64,000 nt of DNA from CAYNRG01 sp047973125 (GCA_047973125.1 JBKEBK010000024.1:62001-126000); one strand, 5' to 3'. Positions 33,767 through 43,505 are shown, numbered from the stretch's first letter. Program-made: numbers and translations. Notes: generated by a model not told the origin, from the sequence alone.

Positions 33767-34819
33767 TTAAAATAATCTCAAAATATCTTGAGCAGTAACT
33801 AATACAACCATCAACATTAATAACATGAAACTAAATCCTATTAAATAAGTTTCAATCTTTTTATTAACCTTTTTACCACTAATCCATTCGTATAAAACTA
33901 ATATAATTCTTCCACCATCAAGTGCCGGCAATGGTATTAGATTGAAAATACCAATATTTAATGATAAGACAGCTACTAAAAGTAACACATTTTTAAATCC
34001 ATATTGCACTTGAGTATCAGTAATTTTATATATTCCCACAGGACCAGACATTTGTTCTAAGCCATTTCCTTGTATTAGTCTTGTAAGTGACTTAAATAGT
34101 GTTTTTGTTTGAGTGCTTAGATAGTCAAAACCATATTTGAAACTTGAAAAGAAATTAACTTCAACAAATTCAATTTCTGGTTGCATTATACCAATAACAT
34201 ATCTACCCTCATCTAACTGACCCTTAACATCGATATCTATAAGCTTTTCATCCCTTTTTACTGTATATGTTATCTCATCAGGATAAGTCTGTGTAAATAC
34301 CGCAAAATCATCAAATGTTTTCGGCTTAATTATAGTTCCATCACTTAATTTAACCTTTATAATTTCATCATTTATCTTAAAACCAGCACTAGCTGCTGGA
34401 CTATTTTCTGCAACACCTGCAATTATCGTTTTATTAGGAAGAGCATATGAGCCAACTGATAGGATAATTCCTGAAACAATAAACCAAGCCAATAGGATAT
34501 TCATAAATACGCCAGCAAATAAAATAATAATTTTTTTATAATGGCTTATGTTTTTAAAAGATCGCTCCTTTGGAACATAAATTTCTGGATATAACTCCTT
34601 TTCATCCTCTATTTCCCCAGCCATTTGGACAAAACCCCCAATTGGTAGTAGCCTTATGCTATACTTTGTTTCCTTTCCTTGAAAAGAATACAACTTTGGT
34701 CCCATACCAAATGAAAATTCATAACAATAAACCTTAAAAATTTTAGCTGCAACTAGATGACCAATTTCATGCACCAAAATAATTGCAAGCATTATTAGTA
34801 TAAAGTATACAAATGTCAT
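33767..34819 (-). CDS. rseP: Site-2 membrane metalloprotease RseP/RasP
   Basis: A 350-residue intramembrane zinc protease. The N-terminal helix carries HEIGHLVAAK (the HExxH zinc motif). A PDZ domain follows (about 120-200, VAENSPAASAGFKINDEIIK). The third ligand site is NLIPLPALDGGRI in a C-terminal helix. It cleaves membrane-bound anti-sigma factors and remnant signal peptides. Its ATG overlaps the dxr stop by 4 bases. The uppS-cdsA-dxr-rseP order is conserved in many bacteria. Confidence 0.96.
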   Translation of the reverse strand: MTFVYFILIMLAIILVHEIGHLVAAKIFKVYCYEFSFGMGPKLYSFQGKETKYSIRLLPIGGFVQMAGEIEDEKELYPEIYVPKERSFKNISHYKKIIILFAGVFMNILLAWFIVSGIILSVGSYALPNKTIIAGVAENSPAASAGFKINDEIIKVKLSDGTIIKPKTFDDFAVFTQTYPDEITYTVKRDEKLIDIDVKGQLDEGRYVIGIMQPEIEFVEVNFFSSFKYGFDYLSTQTKTLFKSLTRLIQGNGLEQMSGPVGIYKITDTQVQYGFKNVLLLVAVLSLNIGIFNLIPLPALDGGRIILVLYEWISGKKVNKKIETYLIGFSFMLLMLMVVLVTAQDILRLF

Positions 34820-35961
34820 TCTTTACCTCTTATTCTATTTTCTACATAATCTCTTGTTTTCTTATCAAATTCAAAGATATCCTCAATTGTAACATTTTCT
34901 TTAAATTCCATATTTTTGCAAGCATCAAAAATATAATCTTCTATTTCCAAAAATTTTATTCTTCCTTCTAAAAATGCTTTATTAGCAATTTCATTTGCAG
35001 CATTTAATACAGCAGGAAGTGATCCTTGTTTTTTTCCAACATCATAAGCCAACTTCAAAAGTGGAAAACGATTATAATCAATCGCATTAAAAGTTAAACT
35101 TCCCAGTTTTGTAAAATCCAGTCTATCTATACTTTTGTTTTCAATACGTTTAGGATATGAAAGAGAATAGCTTATAGGGATTTTCATATCTGAAACTCCA
35201 AGTTGAGCTATTATAGATTTATCTTTAAATTCAACCATTGAATGAACAATACTCTCAGGATGAATAATAACTTCTATTTCTTCAAAATTCACCTGAAATA
35301 ACCAGTGAGCTTCAATAACTTCAAAACCTTTATTCATCATTGTTGCACTATCAATGGTAATTTTTGCACCCATAGACCAATTAGGATGATTTAAAGCATC
35401 ATCAATTGTAACATCATTTAACTGAGATCTATCTTTATCTCTAAATGATCCCCCAGATGCAGTAATAATTAATCTTTGAACATCTTGGATATTAGAGCCT
35501 TGAAGACACTGTAATATAGCAGAGTGTTCACTATCAATTGGATATATATTTACATTATTGCTCATAGCTAATTTCATAACATGAAAACCTGCAACAACCA
35601 GTGTTTCCTTATTAGCAAGAGCTATATCTTTTTTATTTTTTATCGCTATTAATGTTGGTTTTAAGCCAGAAATTCCAACCAGTGCATTGACTAAAATATC
35701 ATAATTACTGATAGATGCAAGTTTTTCTAGCCCATCATCACCATAATAAAATGTAATCTTTGGATATTTTTCTTCCAAATCTTTATTTCTTACCATAGTG
35801 CAAACATACAAAACATTTATTTCATTTAATATTTCCTCAAGTTTTTTGATATTTTTTCCAGCACTAATTCCAATAACTTCAAAATCTTTTGAATTTTTGA
35901 TAATTTCAATTGTTTGAGTACCTATAGAACCCGTTACTCCTAAAATCATTAATTTTTTCAT
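34816..35961 (-). CDS. dxr: 1-deoxy-D-xylulose 5-phosphate reductoisomerase
   Basis: A 381-residue NADPH-dependent enzyme making 2-C-methylerythritol 4-phosphate, the committed step of the non-mevalonate isoprenoid route. Motifs are GVTGSIGTQTIEII (NADPH loop), ANKETLVVAG, PIDSEHSAILQCLQG (metal-binding Asp and Glu), TASGGSFRD and NHPNWSMGAKITIDSATMMNKG. It shows the organism uses the MEP pathway to feed UppS in the same operon. Only a weak GGTAAA precedes the ATG, so coupling to cdsA (1 base apart) is likely. Confidence 0.97.
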   Translation of the reverse strand: MKKLMILGVTGSIGTQTIEIIKNSKDFEVIGISAGKNIKKLEEILNEINVLYVCTMVRNKDLEEKYPKITFYYGDDGLEKLASISNYDILVNALVGISGLKPTLIAIKNKKDIALANKETLVVAGFHVMKLAMSNNVNIYPIDSEHSAILQCLQGSNIQDVQRLIITASGGSFRDKDRSQLNDVTIDDALNHPNWSMGAKITIDSATMMNKGFEVIEAHWLFQVNFEEIEVIIHPESIVHSMVEFKDKSIIAQLGVSDMKIPISYSLSYPKRIENKSIDRLDFTKLGSLTFNAIDYNRFPLLKLAYDVGKKQGSLPAVLNAANEIANKAFLEGRIKFLEIEDYIFDACKNMEFKENVTIEDIFEFDKKTRDYVENRIRGKE

Positions 35962-35962
35962 A

Positions 35963-36724
35963 TTAATTTACCATCTCAAAAACAAGAAGAAAAATATTCA
36001 TAAGGATTAGACAGAATAGTAATGAGTCAATTCTATCAAGAACTCCCCCATGTCCTGGAAATAGTGAACCAAAGTCTTTTACACCATTTCTTCTTTTAAT
36101 ATAACTAAATGATAAATCACCAATTTGCGATATAATGGGAATTAAAATAGAAATTATAAACATGAGTATAAGACTAAAATCTAAGTAGAAATATCCCCAT
36201 ATAAATGATAATAAAAAGCCAAAAAACAATCCACCAAGTGATCCTTCAATTGTTTTATTGGGAGAAACTGATTCTATAAGTTTATTCTTACCAAATTTTA
36301 CTCCCACAAAATATGCACCCACATCACTTCCAAAACAACCAAACAATGTATAAAACATTAACTCAGGTCCATACTCATAAATATGTTCTAATCCTGAAAT
36401 GGCAAAAGAAATAATTAAAGTCATTAAAAGCAAATATGCGTAAAGATTTCTCTTAGAACCCTTGAATAAACTTAAAAAGACTAAAGCAATTAAGATATAA
36501 ATTAAAAAAGTATAACTTGGAAAAATATAAACCAATGATAGTGACATCAACCCAACAATAGTTGAATAAAAAACAACTGAATCAACTTTTTTTACATTAA
36601 CAATTTCGTATGATCCAATTGCAACAACCGCAAGAATTAGACCCTTCAGTAAATAACCACCTAAGAACAGTGGAAAAAATACAATTAATATTATTAGTAA
36701 ACCCGTAATTATTCTTTGTTTCAT
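35963..36724 (-). CDS. cdsA: Phosphatidate cytidylyltransferase
   Basis: A 253-residue membrane enzyme making CDP-diacylglycerol from phosphatidate and CTP, the branch point for phospholipids. Seven or eight helices are visible. The C-terminal signature is split between GDLSFSYIKRRNGVKDFGSL and FPGHGGVLDRIDSLLF, with the conserved Asp pair. It also has SPNKTIEGSLGG, another family motif. It sits 3 bases after uppS. Confidence 0.95.
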   Translation of the reverse strand: MKQRIITGLLIILIVFFPLFLGGYLLKGLILAVVAIGSYEIVNVKKVDSVVFYSTIVGLMSLSLVYIFPSYTFLIYILIALVFLSLFKGSKRNLYAYLLLMTLIISFAISGLEHIYEYGPELMFYTLFGCFGSDVGAYFVGVKFGKNKLIESVSPNKTIEGSLGGLFFGFLLSFIWGYFYLDFSLILMFIISILIPIISQIGDLSFSYIKRRNGVKDFGSLFPGHGGVLDRIDSLLFCLILMNIFLLVFEMVN

Positions 36725-36727
36725 AAT

Positions 36728-37423
36728 TTATACTCCCCCAAATCTTCTTTTTCTATTTTTAAATTCATTGCAACAATCTACAAAATCTTGTGAGTTGAAT
36801 TCTGGCCATGATTTTTTTACAAAAATTAACTCACTATATGCAATTTGCCAGAGTAAAAAATTTGATATACGGTATTCTCCACTAGTTCTAATTAAACAAT
36901 CAACATCAGGATAAGATGATGTCATCAAATAATTTGAGAACTCTTTTTCACTAATATTAATTGAAGCCTTGTTTTTTTTAACATCGCTTGCAAATCTTTT
37001 TGCTGCATCCATTATTTCTAATCTTGATCCATAATTCATAGCAAAGCATAAAATCATACCTTTATTATTTTTAGTTTTTTCAATTACTTTATTGAATAAA
37101 TCCATAGTTTCTTTTGGAATTTGATCAGTAAATCCTATCATCTCTACTTTAATGTCTTTTTCCATTAACTCATTTAAAAACTTTTTAAAGAAAATAAAAG
37201 GTAACTTCATTAAGTACTCAATTTCTTTACTTGGACGTTTCCAATTCTCTGTAGAAAATGCAAAAAGTGTCAACACGGATATTTTTTCTTTATCTGCCGC
37301 AATAGCAATTTCACGAACATTGTCAGCCCCTTTTAAGTGACCGTGAGTTCTTTCTTTATTTTTTTCATTAGCCCAGCGGCCATTGCCATCCATTATTATT
37401 GCAACATGCTTTATTTCATTCAT
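36728..37423 (-). CDS. uppS: Isoprenyl transferase, undecaprenyl diphosphate synthase
   Basis: A 231-residue cis-prenyltransferase that extends farnesyl diphosphate with isopentenyl units to C55, the carrier of cell-wall precursors. Motifs are IIMDGNGRWANEK (catalytic Asp), RTHGHLKGADNVREI, FAFSTENWKRP and LIRTSGEYRISNFLLWQIAYSE without the usual GG (here GEYR for the more common GExR). It opens the uppS-cdsA-dxr-rseP-DUF368 operon, behind the frr terminator. Confidence 0.96.
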   Translation of the reverse strand: MNEIKHVAIIMDGNGRWANEKNKERTHGHLKGADNVREIAIAADKEKISVLTLFAFSTENWKRPSKEIEYLMKLPFIFFKKFLNELMEKDIKVEMIGFTDQIPKETMDLFNKVIEKTKNNKGMILCFAMNYGSRLEIMDAAKRFASDVKKNKASINISEKEFSNYLMTSSYPDVDCLIRTSGEYRISNFLLWQIAYSELIFVKKSWPEFNSQDFVDCCNEFKNRKRRFGGV

Positions 37424-37477
37424 ACATTCTCACCCACAATCTCCTTAATTTTACCATATTTTATACTTTAAAGTCAC

Positions 37478-37501
37478 TAAAAAAGGTGATTAAATCACCT
37501 T
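37478..37501 (-). terminator. Rho-independent terminator after frr
   Basis: A stem of AAGGTGAT (37483-37490) with ATCACCTT (37494-37501) is followed on the minus strand by a run of six T. It overlaps the frr stop codon and separates pyrH-frr from uppS. Confidence 0.85.
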
Positions 37502-38048
37502 AAACTGTCATAACATCTTTTTCTTTAGCTGATGAAATTTCATCAATTATTTTTATATATTCATCTGTAAGTTTTTGTATTTTATCTAAACAATCCATTT
37601 CTAAATCTTTTGTTAGCTCAGAGTCTTTTTTCGCATGATCATTTGAATCTCTACGAATATTTCTTACTTGAACCTTTGCTTCTTCAGCAAATACACCAAC
37701 CTTCTTACACATTTCTTTTCTTGTTTCTTCTGTTAAAGAAGGAACAGTTAACCTTACTACAACACCATCATTTTGTGGAGCCATACCTAAATTTGCTTCA
37801 TTGCAGGCTTTTTCAATATCTTTTAAACTTGAAGAATCATACGGTTTAATAACTAAAGTTCTTCCCTCATTTACCGTAATACTAGCCACTTGATTTAGTG
37901 GTGTTGAAGAACCATAATAGTCTATTTCAACACCATCAAGTAAAGTGGTGTTTGCTCTTCCTGTTCTAATTGTTGCTAGATTCTTCTCAAAATGCTCTAT
38001 CGAAGCAATCATTTTACTTTTTGCATTATCTACTATTAAATATGTCAT
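37500..38048 (-). CDS. frr: Ribosome recycling factor
   Basis: A 182-residue factor that, with EF-G, splits the post-termination ribosome. It has the RRF helical bundle ends (AKSKMIASIEHFEKNLATIR, TGRANTTLLDGVEIDYYG, STPLNQVASI) and the family C-terminal helix (DCLDKIQKLTDEYIKIIDEI). AGAGGAGAT precedes the ATG. It overlaps the end of pyrH by 23 bases; pyrH-frr is a near-universal pairing. Confidence 0.97.
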   Translation of the reverse strand: MTYLIVDNAKSKMIASIEHFEKNLATIRTGRANTTLLDGVEIDYYGSSTPLNQVASITVNEGRTLVIKPYDSSSLKDIEKACNEANLGMAPQNDGVVVRLTVPSLTEETRKEMCKKVGVFAEEAKVQVRNIRRDSNDHAKKDSELTKDLEMDCLDKIQKLTDEYIKIIDEISSAKEKDVMTV

Positions 38049-38760
38049 TATTATCTCCTCTTTGAACTAATGTTCCAATTTCTTCTTGCATTATCGCTCT
38101 TTTAATATTTCCTTCTTCATTCATATTAAACACAATTAAATCAATATCATTATCCATGCACAGGCTAGTGGCAGTTGAATCCATAACCATTAAACCCTGA
38201 TTTAACATATCCATATACGTTAATTTATCATATTTAATTGCATCATCGTTACATTTTGGATCTGCTGAATAAACTCCATCAACACCATTTTTTGCCATCA
38301 AAATTACATCAGCTTTAATTTCAGATGCTCTAAGAGCAGCTGTTGTATCGGTTGAAAAGTACGGGTTACCTGTACCTCCACCAAATATTACTACACGACC
38401 TTTGTCAAGATGTCTTAGTGCTCTTCTTACAATAAATGGTTCTGCAACTTTATTCATTTCAATTGCAGTTTGAACTCTAGTTGGGACTTCCGCTTGTTCA
38501 AGAGCACCCTGAATTGCCAAAGCATTAATCAAGGTTGCAAGCATTCCCATATAGTCACCCTGTACTCGATCTATTCCAATAGTTTCAGCAGTTTTACCTC
38601 TTATAAAATTGCCACCACCAACAACAATTGCCAAATCAATTCCTTGTGAGTGTATTTCTTTAATCTCAGCTGCTAATTTATGCAATATTTTTGGATCAAA
38701 ATTATTCTTTTCACTAGACAGTGCTTCACCACTTAATTTCAGTAAAACTCGTTGGTACAT
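38026..38760 (-). CDS. pyrH: UMP kinase
   Basis: A 244-residue hexameric amino-acid-kinase-fold enzyme phosphorylating UMP to UDP. Motifs are LLKLSGEALSSE, AIVVGGGNFIRG, DYMGMLATLINALAIQGALE, RVVIFGGGTGNPYFSTDTTA and MAKNGVDGVYSADP. The start is the ATG at 38758-38760, with CGAGGTAA upstream; an in-frame ATG seven codons earlier adds residues (MKSEVIK) not seen in the family. It precedes and overlaps frr. Confidence 0.96.
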   Translation of the reverse strand: MYQRVLLKLSGEALSSEKNNFDPKILHKLAAEIKEIHSQGIDLAIVVGGGNFIRGKTAETIGIDRVQGDYMGMLATLINALAIQGALEQAEVPTRVQTAIEMNKVAEPFIVRRALRHLDKGRVVIFGGGTGNPYFSTDTTAALRASEIKADVILMAKNGVDGVYSADPKCNDDAIKYDKLTYMDMLNQGLMVMDSTATSLCMDNDIDLIVFNMNEEGNIKRAIMQEEIGTLVQRGDNNDIFNSR

Positions 38761-38861
38761 TTTAATTACCTCGCTTTTCATCTTATAAAATTATATATTA
38801 ATATACATCATTAATCAACACATGGGGTAAATATTTCATTTGGTTAGTACCACCTAACATT

Positions 38862-40304
38862 TTAATTTATAGTATTTTTTTTGATTAATTCATTTTTCAA
38901 GTCGAATAGTTTCTTAGAATAGTCGACATAGTATTTATGAGGGAATTGTTGCCTTTTAAGTTCATCCCATAATGTAGATAACTCAAATTCACAATTTTCT
39001 CTAACTTCTTTAGTTGTAGGTACATCATACACACATTTACCTTTTTCAAAGATTTTAACCTGTAAAACTCTAGCTTTAAAGTTTGTGATCTCTTTTTGTT
39101 TCCACGGTGCATTTGGATCAAATAATAAATATTTATCTTTTGGAACCTCTTCATCATTTAACATGATAACATCACCAATTGCTTTGTTTGTATCCAAATC
39201 ATAAAAACGCACGACCTTTTTAAAACCAGGATTAGTTAATTTTTCAATATTTTCACTCATCTTAATTTTAGGAATAATAACATTGTCTTTCTCACAAGCA
39301 ACAACTTTATATACTCCACCTAATACTGGAGTGCTCTTTGATGTAATCAATTTCTCGCCAACTCCAAATATATCAATTGGTGCATTTTGTGCGATCAAGT
39401 CTTCAATTATTTTTTCATCAAGAGAATTTGAAGCAATTATTTTGCAGTCTGTTAAACCAGCATTATCTAACATTTTTCGAGATTTTTTTGCTAAATATGA
39501 AAGATCTCCAGAATCAATCCTAATAGCTTTAAGACGATAACCATTTGGAATCAATTCTTCCTTAGCAACTTTAATAGCATTTGGAATTCCTGAATTCAAA
39601 GTATCATATGTATCAACTAGGAACACACAAGTTTCAGGTGAAACTTGTGCATATGCCTTAAATGCTTCTAATTCACTATCATGTAGTTGGATATAACTAT
39701 GAGCAGTAGTTCCAGTAATTGGTACACCATATTTAAATCCAGCAATTGTACACGCACTAGATGAACAACCACCAATATACGCTGCCCTTGCCCCTTCAAC
39801 TGCCGCATCAAATTCATGAGCTCTTCTAGAACCCATTTCAATAACACTTCTTCCTTTTGCTGCATGATTTATTCTAAATGATTTCGTTGTTATTAATGTT
39901 GCATAGTTTACACAAAGAAGTAACATCGTTTCAAGAAGCTGTGCTTGAATAATGTTCCCTCTTACAGTAATCAGTGGCTCATTAGCAAAGACAACAGTCC
40001 CTTCAGGACATGCCCAAATATCTACATCAAGGGTAATATTTTTTAAATACGACAAAAAATCTTCATCAAAATATCCAGTTTGTCTAAGATATTCTATCGT
40101 ATCATCATCATATTTAAATTGCTTAATAAATTCTATAAATCTATGAAGACCATTAAATATTAAGAATCCACCTTGATCTGGTATTTTTCTTGTAAACATG
40201 TCAAAATATCCTATTTCATTATGCTTATTCTCTTTGAAATAAGCATAGGCCATAGTATATTCATAGAAGTCAGTCATAAGCATCATTTCTTGGTTGCTTT
40301 TCAT
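38862..40304 (-). CDS. pncB: Nicotinate phosphoribosyltransferase
   Basis: A 480-residue enzyme of the NAPRTase family, making nicotinate mononucleotide from nicotinate, PRPP and ATP for NAD salvage. Motifs are MMLMTDFYEYTMAYAYFKEN, MGSRRAHEFDAAVEGARAAY, GTTAHSYIQLHDSELEAF (phosphorylated His), LVDTYDTLNSGIPNAI and RIDSGDLSYLAKKSRKMLD. It overlaps the stop of pncA by 4 bases, and the two act in sequence: nicotinamide to nicotinate to NaMN. Confidence 0.96.
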   Translation of the reverse strand: MKSNQEMMLMTDFYEYTMAYAYFKENKHNEIGYFDMFTRKIPDQGGFLIFNGLHRFIEFIKQFKYDDDTIEYLRQTGYFDEDFLSYLKNITLDVDIWACPEGTVVFANEPLITVRGNIIQAQLLETMLLLCVNYATLITTKSFRINHAAKGRSVIEMGSRRAHEFDAAVEGARAAYIGGCSSSACTIAGFKYGVPITGTTAHSYIQLHDSELEAFKAYAQVSPETCVFLVDTYDTLNSGIPNAIKVAKEELIPNGYRLKAIRIDSGDLSYLAKKSRKMLDNAGLTDCKIIASNSLDEKIIEDLIAQNAPIDIFGVGEKLITSKSTPVLGGVYKVVACEKDNVIIPKIKMSENIEKLTNPGFKKVVRFYDLDTNKAIGDVIMLNDEEVPKDKYLLFDPNAPWKQKEITNFKARVLQVKIFEKGKCVYDVPTTKEVRENCEFELSTLWDELKRQQFPHKYYVDYSKKLFDLKNELIKKNTIN

Positions 40305-40876
40305 AATGACAACTCACCCTCTTTTAAAATTTTAATACCAGCACCCTTTAAAATATTTAACGAATTTGCATTGCATTCTGAGCGTAAATGCCCATCAGTC
40401 TCAAATGTATCAACAGCATCTTCAATTACAATGACTTCAATATCTAAATTATTTTGATTAACATAACCCTTAAGTGATAAAGCAAATTGTAATACACAAA
40501 TATCAGTGCAACAACCCACAATAATATACTTTTTACAATCTAGATTGTTAAAAATGTTTAAAAACTCTGGTTGCATAAAACCATTAGTTGAATTCTTTTT
40601 TAATGTAATCATTTTATCTTCATATTGAATAAGTTCATCTATTAATAATGATTCATAGGTTCCTTTTATACAATGTTTTGGAAATACTTCAAATTCTTTT
40701 GAATTTTCCTCATGACTATCTTGAAAATTAATAATAGTGCTGCCATTATCTACTGCTTTATCCAAAATATTTTTAATTGCAGGTACAATTTTAAGAATCC
40801 CAGGATCACTTAATGCCCCCTCTTTTACAAATCCATTAACCATATCAACAACAACTATGCAAGTCTTATCATCCAC
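40301..40876 (-). CDS. pncA: Nicotinamidase (isochorismatase family)
   Basis: A 191-residue cysteine hydrolase deamidating nicotinamide to nicotinate. The catalytic triad is visible: Asp in VVVDMVNGFVKEGAL, a central Lys (TLKKNSTNGF) and Cys in VGCCTDICVLQFAL. Metal site residues are carried by INFQDSHEENS (D and H). The start is GTG at 40874-40876, with GAAGGTAAT upstream; no nearby in-frame ATG exists. It leads the pncA-pncB pair. Confidence 0.93.
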   Translation of the reverse strand: MDDKTCIVVVDMVNGFVKEGALSDPGILKIVPAIKNILDKAVDNGSTIINFQDSHEENSKEFEVFPKHCIKGTYESLLIDELIQYEDKMITLKKNSTNGFMQPEFLNIFNNLDCKKYIIVGCCTDICVLQFALSLKGYVNQNNLDIEVIVIEDAVDTFETDGHLRSECNANSLNILKGAGIKILKEGELSL

Positions 40877-40903
40877 TTCTATTACCTTCTTTCATTATTA
40901 CTT

Positions 40904-40912
40904 ATAATATCA
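40904..40912 (-). promoter_or_regulatory. Candidate extended -10 for pncA-pncB
   Basis: The minus strand reads TGATATTAT about 28 bases ahead of the pncA GTG, again a TG-extended -10 without a clear -35. It is back to back with the plus-strand promoter at 40928. Confidence 0.4.
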
Positions 40913-40927
40913 TAAATATTCTAGATA

Positions 40928-40936
40928 TGATATAAT
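40928..40936 (+). promoter_or_regulatory. Extended -10 promoter for the M16 peptidase pair
   Basis: TGATATAAT, 28 bases before the ATG at 40964, is a perfect -10 with a TG extension. The -35 region (TATCAT) is poor. Confidence 0.6.
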
Positions 40937-40963
40937 ACCATAAACTATTAGGAGGATAAATTA

Positions 40964-42205
40964 ATGATTAAGCATCAAATTGCAGAAAATGTAAATCTAA
41001 ACATTATTAATACAAAACAATTCAAAGATGTTACAATATCAATACGTTTTTTAAATGATGTTAGTAAATGTAATAACCCAATAAGATATATTTTAAGTAC
41101 GTTTCTAAGTACTCGTTGTAAAGATTTTCCAACAAAATTATCATTCACTAATAAATTAGCTAGTCTTTTTGGAGCTCAAGTTACTGAAAATAATAATTTA
41201 AATGGTAAAGCCCACAGTATTGAGTTATCCCTATCCGTAATTAATGAAATATTTTCTGATACTAAATTATTAGAGTCTCAATTTCAATTATTATCATCAA
41301 TGATTTTTAACCCATTATTAGATGATGAGGATTATTTCATTGAAATTAAAAATATGCTGATCTTACAAGTGCAATCTTATCAAGATGACATTTCTTTTTA
41401 TTCATCAAACAAAGCTAAAGAAAATTATAATGATATCCTGAAACTTAAATCACTTCCTACAGTAGAACAAATAAATATGATTTCACAAGAGGAAGTTAAA
41501 AAAGAATATTTAAAAATGATTAATGAAGAAATTATAAATATTTTTGTACTAGGAGATATCGATGAAGATAAGATTATAAAATATACAACAAAGTATTTTC
41601 CATTTTCAGATCGTAAACAAGATAATTTCTGTGTCACTCAATATGCAACCAGAAATAAATTTGATAGAGTAAATGAATATTTAGATACCAATCAGAGTCA
41701 CTTAATTATGTATTATGAGTTACATAGAAATATTACTAATAACGATTACTATGCTTCAGTTGTTGCTAATGCCATCTTCGGACTTCTACCATCATCATTC
41801 CTATTTCAAGAAGTGAGAGAAAAAAGAAGCCTATGTTACTCTATCTACTCAACCAATGATAACTTTGATGGAATTTTAAAAGTTAAAACAGCTGTAGATA
41901 GAAGTAAAATTGATGAAACAATAAAATTAATTGAACAGCAATTAATTAAAGTAAAGAATCAAGAATTCACAGATGAACATTTAGAATCTGTAAAGATGAC
42001 TTTGGTAAACTCAATTAATGGAGTCTATGATAACAAGCATACTCTAATAGATTTTTACTATAATAATATACTTAGTAAAATAGATAGAGAAGTAAATGAT
42101 ATTATAGAAGCCATTAATAAAGTCACTAAAAATGATGTTGTAACATCATTTAAAGATATTGAACTAAAGCTTATTTATTCGTTAATGAATAAGGAGGATA
42201 ACTAG
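40964..42205 (+). CDS. M16-family peptidase-like protein, inactive partner (YmfF-like)
   Basis: A 413-residue protein with the two-lobe M16 (pitrilysin/insulysin) fold. The zinc motif HxxEH is not present at its expected place near the N-terminus (IRYILSTFLSTRCKDFPTK), so this is the non-catalytic half. The C-terminal lobe keeps the arginine-tyrosine region (FLFQEVREKRSLCYSIYSTN), used in substrate binding. It overlaps the catalytic partner by 1 base, as ymfF and ymfH do in Bacillus. The pair likely forms a heterodimeric processing peptidase; substrate unknown. AGGAGG precedes the ATG. Confidence 0.87.
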   Translation: MIKHQIAENVNLNIINTKQFKDVTISIRFLNDVSKCNNPIRYILSTFLSTRCKDFPTKLSFTNKLASLFGAQVTENNNLNGKAHSIELSLSVINEIFSDTKLLESQFQLLSSMIFNPLLDDEDYFIEIKNMLILQVQSYQDDISFYSSNKAKENYNDILKLKSLPTVEQINMISQEEVKKEYLKMINEEIINIFVLGDIDEDKIIKYTTKYFPFSDRKQDNFCVTQYATRNKFDRVNEYLDTNQSHLIMYYELHRNITNNDYYASVVANAIFGLLPSSFLFQEVREKRSLCYSIYSTNDNFDGILKVKTAVDRSKIDETIKLIEQQLIKVKNQEFTDEHLESVKMTLVNSINGVYDNKHTLIDFYYNNILSKIDREVNDIIEAINKVTKNDVVTSFKDIELKLIYSLMNKEDN

Positions 42206-43479
42206 TGAAAACAATTAATAATACAAAATATGGTGAAACATACATAGAAGAGACTTTAGACAACGGTCTAAATGTTGTAATATGGGAAAAGAAAGGATAT
42301 GCAACTACAACGTGTTTATTTGGAACACCGTATGGTAGTTTAGACATTAAGCAAATTGATGAAGATAAAAACATTATCACATATCCTGCAGGATCAGCAC
42401 ACTTTCTTGAACATAAACTATTTGAATCTGAAAACGGAGATATTCTAAGTGAATTTACAAATCTTGGAGCTTCTGTTAATGCTTTTACATCTTTCAATGA
42501 GACAGTGTATTATTTTAACACTACAAGTAAAGATATAAAAAAACCACTTGAACTTTTACTAGATTTTGTTCAAGATCTAAAGATAACAGATGAATCAGTA
42601 GAAAAAGAAAAAGGCATAATTAAACAAGAATTAAGTATGTATTTAGATCAACCAAACTACCGCTTATACTTTGAAACATTAAAATCATTATACTATAATC
42701 ATCCACTTAAAATAGATGTTGGTGGAACACATGAAAGCGTAGATGCTACAACAAAAAAAGATCTTGAAGAATGTTACAATAGAAACTATCATCCATCAAA
42801 TATGCATCTTGTAATCGTAAGTTCAATTGATAAGAATAAATTATTAAAAATTGTAAAAGAAAACCAAAGTAAAAAAAGTTTTTCAAAATTTAAAAAATTG
42901 ACAAGGCATATCGAAAAAGAACCAGAAAGCGTATATAGAAAAGATTTTAATATAAAACTTAATGTAAGGAATTTTAAAACTAGTTATGCCATAAAATTAT
43001 TACCATCAAATATGGATAGCAAAAATTTGATTAAAGAAAAATGGTGTACCTATTTTATATTAGAATCATATTTTTCTGGATTAAATTCAAAATATCAAAG
43101 TTGGATTAAAAAACAGGAAATATCATCATTCTTTAGATACGAAGAAAATATTACAAAAGATGCATCATTTATTATATTTTATGATGAAGGAATTGCTCCT
43201 GATAAATTTAAAAACTTTGTAAGCAACCAATTAGAAAAATTTAAAGAGTCAAAGATTTCATCAGAACAATTAGAACTACTTAAAAAAAGTTGTTTTGGAA
43301 ATACTCTAAGAAAATTAAATTACCCTAATGAAATTGGAACATCTCATTTTAGAAACATTCAAAAAAATACTACAATATTTGAGCAATTGAATATCATACA
43401 ATCTATTACAATCGAAGATTGTAATAAATTAATTGAGTCTCTAGATCTAAATAATAGTTGTACAGTAAGTATTTCATAA
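42205..43479 (+). CDS. M16-family zinc peptidase, catalytic partner (YmfH-like)
   Basis: A 424-residue M16 peptidase with the inverted zinc motif in GSAHFLEHKLFES (H-F-L-E-H) and the distal Glu in VEKEKGIIKQEL about 75 residues on, followed by a C-terminal lobe. A characteristic NAFTSFNETVYYF segment lies between. The start appears to be GTG at 42205, overlapping the stop of the partner and preceded by AAGGAGG. Sequence and arrangement match YmfH of Bacilli, whose physiological substrate is not established. Confidence 0.92.
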   Translation: MKTINNTKYGETYIEETLDNGLNVVIWEKKGYATTTCLFGTPYGSLDIKQIDEDKNIITYPAGSAHFLEHKLFESENGDILSEFTNLGASVNAFTSFNETVYYFNTTSKDIKKPLELLLDFVQDLKITDESVEKEKGIIKQELSMYLDQPNYRLYFETLKSLYYNHPLKIDVGGTHESVDATTKKDLEECYNRNYHPSNMHLVIVSSIDKNKLLKIVKENQSKKSFSKFKKLTRHIEKEPESVYRKDFNIKLNVRNFKTSYAIKLLPSNMDSKNLIKEKWCTYFILESYFSGLNSKYQSWIKKQEISSFFRYEENITKDASFIIFYDEGIAPDKFKNFVSNQLEKFKESKISSEQLELLKKSCFGNTLRKLNYPNEIGTSHFRNIQKNTTIFEQLNIIQSITIEDCNKLIESLDLNNSCTVSIS

Positions 43480-43505
43480 TAGTTATAAATTTGAGATTTT
43501 ACAAC

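Noticed and set aside
38841..38858. GGTTAGTACCACCTAAC, reminiscent of a T-box or imperfect hairpin
   Set aside because: Too short, with none of the other T-box elements, and not ahead of an amino-acid or tRNA-synthetase gene.
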